In this document: piece by piece, positions 32,033 to 38,051 of the stretch
Numbering within the stretch: the stretch's first letter is position 1
How the letters are laid out: every line of letters starts with the position of its first letter
NCBI GenBank assembly: GCA_903872505.1
Contig: CAIQKV010000055.1
Location: forward strand, 1 to 38,051
Direction of reading: 5' to 3'
DNA length: 38,051 nt
Source of the DNA: an uncultured Opitutia bacterium
GTDB lineage: Bacteria; Verrucomicrobiota; Verrucomicrobiia; Opitutales; Opitutaceae
Made by a program: the position numbers and the translations under genes
The notes under the pieces: model-generated
What the model saw: the letters and a program-made list of their open reading frames with translations, nothing else
The model's database searches: none
Told to the model about the DNA's origin: nothing

Positions 32033-34657
32033 ATGCGCTTCCGAATTCATCCCGTCCTGCTGCTGGCCACGGCCGCCATCCTGCGCGCGCAGGCGCCGCT
32101 GAACGCGCCCGTCCCGCTGGTGCCGCCGGTCCGGGCGGCCTCGCCGGGCGAGAGCGCCCTGGCGCTGGCGGCGGCCGAACGCGCGGAGGAGATGGGCTTT
32201 CCGACGGCGGCGGCGGCGCTGTACCGCGGGTTGCTGGCCGCGCCGGCCGGCGACCGCAGCCGCCTGACCCTCGGGCTGGCCACGGCGCTGCTGGATGACG
32301 GGCAGGCCGCGGAGGCGGAACGGGTTTTGCAGGGTTTCATCGGCATGCGGGGTCCAGCCTGGCACCTGCGCGCCGCGCTTGCCGCGATGTCGCAGCAGAA
32401 GCTCGACGTGGTCCGGGCCGAACTGACGGCGATCAAGGATGGCGAAACGGCGGCGGGTGACCGGGCATGGTGGCTCTACCTGCAGGGCCAGCTGGCGGAC
32501 GCCGCGAACGACGTGAACCGCGCGAAGGAACTTTACCAGCAGGCGGAGGCGGCCGCGCCGACCAACCTGGCCCGCGCCCGCTTCGTGCTGGCCCGGGAGC
32601 AGGCCCGGCTGCGGCTCGGACCGGTCACCGAGGCCGAGGCGGAGACCCAGCGGAAGAACCTGGAGCAGTTCCAGGGCCGCAAGATCAGCTACGGGATCGC
32701 CCGCACGTATGCCGCCATGCTCGACGCGCTCGGCCGGAAGGGCGAGGCGGTCGCCCTGCTGCAGCGGCAGCTTTTCACGATGCCTGCGGAGGAGAGGGAG
32801 GAACTCGACAGCACCCGGCTGATCCTCGGCCTGATCGCGGGCGCGGACGAAACCGCGGGCCGCGGCGCCCTCGGCGAACTGCTGCGAGACGGGTCCGACC
32901 GCGACAAGCAGCGCGTCGCGCTCCAGCTGCTCGCCCGGGCGGCGGACCGCGAGCCGGCCCGGGCGGATTTTCGCAAGAAACTGGACGGGCTCATCGCGCT
33001 GCCGGCGCCGCATCCCATCCTCGAGGACCTGCTGCTGTTCCGCGCCGAGCTGTCGCTGGCGGACAAGAACTACGTCCAGGCGGAGGATGACGCCAACACG
33101 CTGCTGCAGAAGTATCCGGGTTCGCCGCTCAAGGCCCACGCGCTCGGGGTGCTCACCGGCTCGGCGTGGGCCCAGCTCCGCTACCGCACGGCGGCGGACA
33201 ACGCGGACAAGGCCCGGGCGGAGCTGCCGGCGGGCCCGGAGCGCGCGCAGCTGAGGGTGCTCGTCGCCGAGGCGTGGTTCCGGGCCCGCGATTTCCGCAG
33301 CGCGGCCGATGCCTACGCCGCCACGTTGCACGAGCCGCCGGCCGGGGTGCCGGCGGGCAACCTGATGTTTCAGCGGGTGCTCGCCGAGATCGACGCCGGC
33401 TCGCTCGACACGGCGCAGACAGTGCTGGACGAGCTGGCGAAGGACCCGTCGTTCGACGCGGTGAACCGGTGGCAGGCCGAGTGGAACCTGGCCCGGAGCC
33501 TGCAGACGCACGACCAGACCAAGGAAGCCTATGACCGCGTCAACCGGCTGCTCACCGCGCCGGGGCTCCTGCCCGGCCAGCTCCCGCCCGAGCTCCGGGC
33601 GCGGATGGCCTGGCTGCAGGCGCGGCTGTCGCTCGAAGCGGCGCAGCAACAGAAAACGCCGGCGGCCAAGGCCGAGCTCGCGGGACAGACGTTGAAGCTG
33701 GTGGATGCTTTGCCCGCGGCGCTGGAAGGCGTCACCCCGGAATTGAGAAGCGAAATGGAAAGCACGGGCGCGCTGCTGAAGGGTGAGGCGAGCTTTGAGC
33801 TCGGGCGCGAGGCGGACGCGCTGGACCTGTTGAAGAAGCTGCGGACGGATTACCCACGGTCCGACGCGGCGGTCCGTTCGTATTTTGACGAGGCGGAGCA
33901 CTACGCGAAGCAGGACAAGACGGTGGAGGCGCAGCAGCTCCTGACGCGGCTGGCGGATGAGTTCCCGAACAACACCTACGCGCCCTTGGCGCTGTACCAA
34001 GCGGCGCTGCAAGCGGAGCGCCGCGGGCAGGACGCGAATTTTGCCGAGGCCAACCGGCTGATCGAGGACTTGGTGAAGAAATACCCGGCGAGCGACCTCG
34101 TCTTCTACGCGCGGCTCAAGCAGGGCGACCTGCTGCGGAAGCTGAACCAGTTTCCCCAGGCGCAGCAGGTCTACGAGTCGCTGGTCAACAACTACGCCGC
34201 GCACAAGGACGTGATCCTCGCGCAGCTCGCGCTCGCGGAGTGCCACAATGCGCAGTCCGCCAGCGACCCGGCGCAGGGCGAGCGGGCCATCGTCCTGTTC
34301 GAGCACCTGCGCGACCGCGTGGATGCGCCGCTGGACGTGCGCGTCGAGGCGGGCTTCAACCTCGGCAACCTCCATGCGCGGCGGGGCGACCCGGCGCGGG
34401 CGGAGGAAGTATGGTGGAAGGACGTGGTGCACGAGTTTCTGGTCAAGGATCCCGCGGTGGCGGCGCAGCTCGGGGCGAAGGGCCGCTATTGGATGGCGCG
34501 CACGCTACTCGAGCTCGGCACGCTCTATGAACAGCAGGAGAAGCTCGAGCAGGCCAAGGAGGCCTGGCTGCTCATCCTGCGGGCGCGGCTGGCCCCCGGC
34601 CAGGAACTCGCCCGCGCGCGGCTCGCGCGCTTCAACCTGCCGGAGGCCAGGCCGTGA
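32033..34657 (+). CDS. Large TPR-repeat exported protein next to exbB/exbD
   Basis: The 874-residue protein has a signal peptide (MRFRIHPVLLLATAAILRAQA) and is Ala/Leu/Glu-rich throughout, with tetratricopeptide-like helix pairs such as DAANDVNRAKELYQQAEAA and LFDxxAxY-like GYRQAE motifs; later DAAVRSYFDEAEHYAKQDKT and FPQAQQVYESLVNNYAAHKD. TPR arrays bind proteins, so a periplasmic scaffold is plausible. It sits directly upstream of exbB-exbD, suggesting a role in a TonB-type energy transduction system. The start at 32033 is the ATG that gives the signal peptide; 30 upstream in-frame residues are not conserved. The repeat count cannot be fixed by eye. Confidence 0.85.
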   Translation: MRFRIHPVLLLATAAILRAQAPLNAPVPLVPPVRAASPGESALALAAAERAEEMGFPTAAAALYRGLLAAPAGDRSRLTLGLATALLDDGQAAEAERVLQGFIGMRGPAWHLRAALAAMSQQKLDVVRAELTAIKDGETAAGDRAWWLYLQGQLADAANDVNRAKELYQQAEAAAPTNLARARFVLAREQARLRLGPVTEAEAETQRKNLEQFQGRKISYGIARTYAAMLDALGRKGEAVALLQRQLFTMPAEEREELDSTRLILGLIAGADETAGRGALGELLRDGSDRDKQRVALQLLARAADREPARADFRKKLDGLIALPAPHPILEDLLLFRAELSLADKNYVQAEDDANTLLQKYPGSPLKAHALGVLTGSAWAQLRYRTAADNADKARAELPAGPERAQLRVLVAEAWFRARDFRSAADAYAATLHEPPAGVPAGNLMFQRVLAEIDAGSLDTAQTVLDELAKDPSFDAVNRWQAEWNLARSLQTHDQTKEAYDRVNRLLTAPGLLPGQLPPELRARMAWLQARLSLEAAQQQKTPAAKAELAGQTLKLVDALPAALEGVTPELRSEMESTGALLKGEASFELGREADALDLLKKLRTDYPRSDAAVRSYFDEAEHYAKQDKTVEAQQLLTRLADEFPNNTYAPLALYQAALQAERRGQDANFAEANRLIEDLVKKYPASDLVFYARLKQGDLLRKLNQFPQAQQVYESLVNNYAAHKDVILAQLALAECHNAQSASDPAQGERAIVLFEHLRDRVDAPLDVRVEAGFNLGNLHARRGDPARAEEVWWKDVVHEFLVKDPAVAAQLGAKGRYWMARTLLELGTLYEQQEKLEQAKEAWLLILRARLAPGQELARARLARFNLPEARP

Positions 34658-34721
34658 GCGCGCCGGCGGCATGCTTTCAGGTTTACGCCCCGGGCTGAAC
34701 CCGGTCTAACTCCCGCCACCG

Positions 34722-35381
34722 ATGTCCGTCTTCGATTTCAGCCTCTTCGCCAAGGGCGGCCCGATCATGTGGGTGCTGCTCGTGCTCGGCCTGCTGTGCC
34801 TGATGCTCTGCATCGAGCGCACGCTCTACCTGCACCGCGGGCAGATCCGCTCCACCGCCTTCATCGGCGGCATCAAGAACATCCTCGCGAAGCGCCGCAT
34901 CGTCGAGGCGCTGACGGTGTGCGAGGAGACGCCGGGCCCCGTGGCCGCCGTGGTGAAGGCCGCGCTGCTGCACGCGGACGACAGCGCCGACGTGATGCGC
35001 TTCCACGTGCAGGAGGCCGCCATCGTCGAGCTGCCCGCGCTGGAGCGCCGGCTGGGCAGCATCGCCGCGATCGCGCAGGTGGCCCCGCTGGTCGGCCTGC
35101 TCGGCACGGTGCTGGGGTTTGTCGCGACGTTTGTCGCGTTCGAGAAGGACTACGCCACGGCCAGCGTCCTTGCCAAGGGTATGTGGCAGGCGCTGCTCTG
35201 CACCGCGGGCGGCCTGATGCTCGCGATCCCGGCGCACCTCGCGCACCATTTTCTCAACGGCCGTGTCCGCGCCATCGTGCGCGACGTCGAATGGGCGGGT
35301 AACGAGATCATGAAGTTCCTGCGGACTGAGTACCAGGGCGCGGGTCCGGCCGGCGCCGGCGGGGCGGGGGAGAAGAAATGA
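34722..35381 (+). CDS. exbB: ExbB/TolQ/MotA family proton channel protein
   Basis: The 219-residue inner-membrane protein has three hydrophobic segments (~13-32, ~106-135, ~142-166) and the family motif VGLLGTVLGFVATF around residues 125-138, as in ExbB and TolQ. It should form the proton channel with ExbD. The stop overlaps the exbD start (ATGA at 35378-35381), so the two are coupled. The upstream TPR gene ends 64 bases before. The start ATG at 34722 gives MSVFDFSLFAKGGPIM. Confidence 0.93.
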   Translation: MSVFDFSLFAKGGPIMWVLLVLGLLCLMLCIERTLYLHRGQIRSTAFIGGIKNILAKRRIVEALTVCEETPGPVAAVVKAALLHADDSADVMRFHVQEAAIVELPALERRLGSIAAIAQVAPLVGLLGTVLGFVATFVAFEKDYATASVLAKGMWQALLCTAGGLMLAIPAHLAHHFLNGRVRAIVRDVEWAGNEIMKFLRTEYQGAGPAGAGGAGEKK

Positions 35382-35824
35382 TCACGCGCCCGCTCGACCT
35401 TGCCTCCCGGCTGCGGCCGGCGCCGCGGAGCTTTGACGCGCTCTTCTATGTGAACGTGGGCGCGCTCGCGCTTTTCTTCCTGGTGTTTGGGTCCCGCTTC
35501 GTGCTCGCGCCGGGGCTGGGCGTGGACTTCCAGCTGCCGGTGACGCGCGGGGCGCTGGTCAGCGCCATGACCACGACGAGCACGATCAGCGTCAAGAATT
35601 CCGGCCAGATCCTGGCCGACGGCCTCCTGAGCATGCCGCAGCTGCGCGAGTGGCTGAAGACCGAGGTGAAGCAGAACAAGCATCCCTCGCTGCTGGTGCG
35701 CATGAGCGCCGGTGTGCCGGTCTCGGTGCAGAATGAAATCGCGAGCGCGGCCAAGGAGGCGGGCTTCGAATCCGTCATCGTGGCCGCGGAGGAGCCGGCG
35801 GCGAACCCGGCCCCGGGCCGCTGA
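35378..35824 (+). CDS. exbD: ExbD/TolR family protein lacking the transmembrane aspartate
   Basis: The 148-residue protein has one transmembrane helix (~20-42) and a periplasmic C-terminal domain with ...SVKNSGQILADGLL and PSLLVRMSAGVPVSVQNE, as in ExbD. In E. coli ExbD the helix carries D25 (FIDVML), which takes part in proton transfer. Here the aligned position reads FYVNVG, with N26, and the only nearby acidic residue is D20 at the helix edge. Whether this complex still conducts protons is open. It is one of the few genes here with a Shine-Dalgarno-like GGGGGAGAAG ahead of its ATG, which overlaps the exbB stop. Confidence 0.88.
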   Translation: MITRPLDLASRLRPAPRSFDALFYVNVGALALFFLVFGSRFVLAPGLGVDFQLPVTRGALVSAMTTTSTISVKNSGQILADGLLSMPQLREWLKTEVKQNKHPSLLVRMSAGVPVSVQNEIASAAKEAGFESVIVAAEEPAANPAPGR

Positions 35825-35829
35825 GCGCG

Positions 35830-36546
35830 ATGAAAACCGCGGCAGGCAGGCAGCATCGCTGGAGCTTCGCCGCCGGCGGGGCGCTCGTGGTGCTGGTCGC
35901 ATTCGCGGTGTTGTTCCGCGCGCCGGGGGGCCCGCGGGTGGGGGCCATCAAGCCGGTGCCGCCGCCGGCGGACCGGGTCAAGCTGGTGAGTCTGGGGAAG
36001 AACGAGGCGGCTTTGACCGACCCGACGCCGCTTTTCCTGCCCACCGAATGGAACGCGGGCCAGAATGCCCTGCCGGCCAACACCCAGCGCGAACCGGGCG
36101 GGTCTTTTCAGGGTTATCCGGCGAAACTGGCCTTTGCGGAAACGGAGCTGAAACTGCAGTTTCCGGCGACTGTCGCCCTGCCGGCGCGGCCGGCGGACGC
36201 CCTGGCCGCAGACCGGGCCGGGCAGTCCTTTTTGAGCGTGGGTCAGTCGGATCGCCCTGTTACACAACTTGCTGAAAGAAAAGGCTATATCGAGATACAG
36301 TCAGCGGCCAACGGTCAGCGCCTGATGGCCCAACCCCTTGCCGGTGCGGTGCCTCCGGGCGGGGCCTGGCAGCCGATGGAATTTCTCCTCGCGGTGGATG
36401 CGATGGGCCTCGTGGGCCCCCCGATCCTGATCGAAAGCTCGCATGTGGCAGCGGTGGACGGTTACTTCCAAAATTACCTCGTGAAAACCCTCCATGCCGG
36501 TGAGCGACTGGCCCCGGGTTTCTATCGGGTTTGCATTGGCCCGTAG
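35830..36546 (+). CDS. Membrane-anchored periplasmic protein, possible TonB-like partner
   Basis: The 238-residue protein has one hydrophobic anchor (~14-30), a proline-rich linker and a C-terminal globular region (GYIEIQSAANGQRLMAQPL, then YFQNYLVKTLHAGERLAPGFYRVCIGP). This resembles the anchor-linker-C-terminal-domain layout of TonB but has no recognisable TonB-box or family motif. It starts 5 bases after exbD and ends the TPR-ExbB-ExbD cluster. The TonB role is an inference. tRNA-Thr and tuf follow on the same strand. Confidence 0.7.
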   Translation: MKTAAGRQHRWSFAAGGALVVLVAFAVLFRAPGGPRVGAIKPVPPPADRVKLVSLGKNEAALTDPTPLFLPTEWNAGQNALPANTQREPGGSFQGYPAKLAFAETELKLQFPATVALPARPADALAADRAGQSFLSVGQSDRPVTQLAERKGYIEIQSAANGQRLMAQPLAGAVPPGGAWQPMEFLLAVDAMGLVGPPILIESSHVAAVDGYFQNYLVKTLHAGERLAPGFYRVCIGP

Positions 36547-36574
36547 ATTTTTCCGCGAAAGCGCAAGTTTGCTG

Positions 36575-36603
36575 TTGACGGTACATTTTACGGCCTGCAC
36601 TTT
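36575..36603 (+). promoter_or_regulatory. Putative promoter of the tRNA-Thr/tuf region
   Basis: A -35-like TTGACG is at 36575-36580. With 17-18 bases spacing the -10 region (36598-36603) is only weakly TATAAT-like (CACTTT), so this is a tentative call. It is the only sigma-70-like -35 I noted in the gap between the preceding gene stop (36546) and the tRNA. Confidence 0.35.
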
Positions 36604-36640
36604 CTACCCTCTTTTTCGTTTTTTGACCCTCCCTTGGTCT

Positions 36641-36716
36641 GCCCAGATAGCTCAGTTGGCAGAGCACCCCCTTGGTAAGGGGGAGGTCGCCGGTTCAAAT
36701 CCGGTTCTGGGCTCCA
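36641..36716 (+). tRNA. trnT: tRNA-Thr (anticodon GGT)
   Basis: The 76-base cloverleaf runs from GCCCAGA (acceptor 5' side) to the 3' CCA, encoded in the genome. The D-arm is GCTCAGTTGGCAGAGC, the anticodon stem CCCCC/GGGGG encloses TTGGTAA with anticodon GGT at 36674-36676, and the T arm contains GGTTCAAATCC. It reads ACC and ACU codons. tuf starts 76 bases downstream, an arrangement common in bacteria. Confidence 0.97.
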
Positions 36717-36721
36717 GGTCA

Positions 36722-36743
36722 ACGTCGCACGACTTCGCGACGT
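36722..36743 (+). promoter_or_regulatory. Small hairpin between tRNA-Thr and tuf
   Basis: ACGTCGC (36722-36728) pairs with GCGACGT (36737-36743) across an 8-base loop, followed by AAAAA. It could be a processing or leader structure. No Shine-Dalgarno site precedes tuf. Confidence 0.35.
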
Positions 36744-36792
36744 AAAAATCGAGGTCAAAACACAGTCTAAACCGTTAACGATCAAACTCCCC

Positions 36793-37983
<1,191 letters not shown>

Positions 37984-38012
37984 GCCGTCCTTCAACCGTT
38001 TAACTCGGCGTT

Positions 38013-38040
38013 GCCGAGGTCCCGTATCCGGGGCCTCGGC
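38013..38040 (+). terminator. GC-rich hairpin after tuf
   Basis: GCCGAGGTCCCG (38013-38024) pairs with 38029-38040 (one G-U pair) across a 4-base loop, about 30 bases past the tuf stop. There is no T-run before the window ends, so termination or attenuation cannot be decided. Confidence 0.55.
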
Positions 38041-38051
38041 TGCGTCGTCTA

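Overview
The window looks like chromosomal DNA from a GC-rich verrucomicrobium, most likely of the Opitutaceae/Opitutales. This is an inference from the mix of genes (MurA/RuvB, DUF748, GH29 and GH78 glycosidases, LemA-YbjQ-M48, a TPR-ExbB-ExbD cluster and an unusual EF-Tu), the high GC content, and the scarcity of Shine-Dalgarno motifs at start codons. No marker gene settles the taxonomy. Apart from one tRNA-Thr the window is densely protein-coding. I saw no phage, transposase or CRISPR array.

Layout. 1-5070: the 3' end of a CreD-like membrane protein converges on a minus-strand run of an RGG/proline-rich disordered protein, MurA and RuvB; a dimeric-type dUTPase reads away from it. 5145-13517: YiiD-type thioesterase, one-cysteine peroxiredoxin, a 1015-residue AsmA-like DUF748 protein coupled to a YeiW-type cysteine-cluster protein, a lipoprotein, a nucleotidyltransferase-fold protein, a GNAT acetyltransferase and EttA. 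13610-19064: a GH78-like glycosidase, exported MsrA, Hsp33, PnuC and a NadR-like kinase. The last two form a nicotinamide riboside uptake and phosphorylation route, and Hsp33 is tightly coupled upstream of PnuC.

19141-28933: a small AT-richer exported protein, NAD malic enzyme, TcdA, SufE-TatD, a methyltransferase, a NERD-domain membrane protein, a lipoprotein with internal hydrophobic segments, a GH29 fucosidase-like enzyme and a second AT-richer small membrane protein. 28948-31902: LemA, YbjQ and an M48 protease (minus strand), a membrane proteostasis operon. 32033-36546: a large TPR protein, ExbB, ExbD and an anchored periplasmic protein, forming an energy-transduction cluster in which the ExbD transmembrane aspartate is replaced by asparagine. 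36641-37983: tRNA-Thr(GGU) and tuf, whose switch I differs from the EF-Tu consensus.

A second layer is a set of intergenic palindromes in at least three sequence families (13548-13608 and 22396-22458; 18351-18467 and 21469-21554; 16713-16773, nested in a relic of the first family), plus single palindromes elsewhere. One element supplies the stop codons of both flanking convergent genes, and another sits between pnuC and its kinase.

The points most worth checking are the ExbD Asp-to-Asn cluster, the EF-Tu switch I, the palindrome families and the RGG protein. No gene set amounts to a clearly new defence or mobile system.
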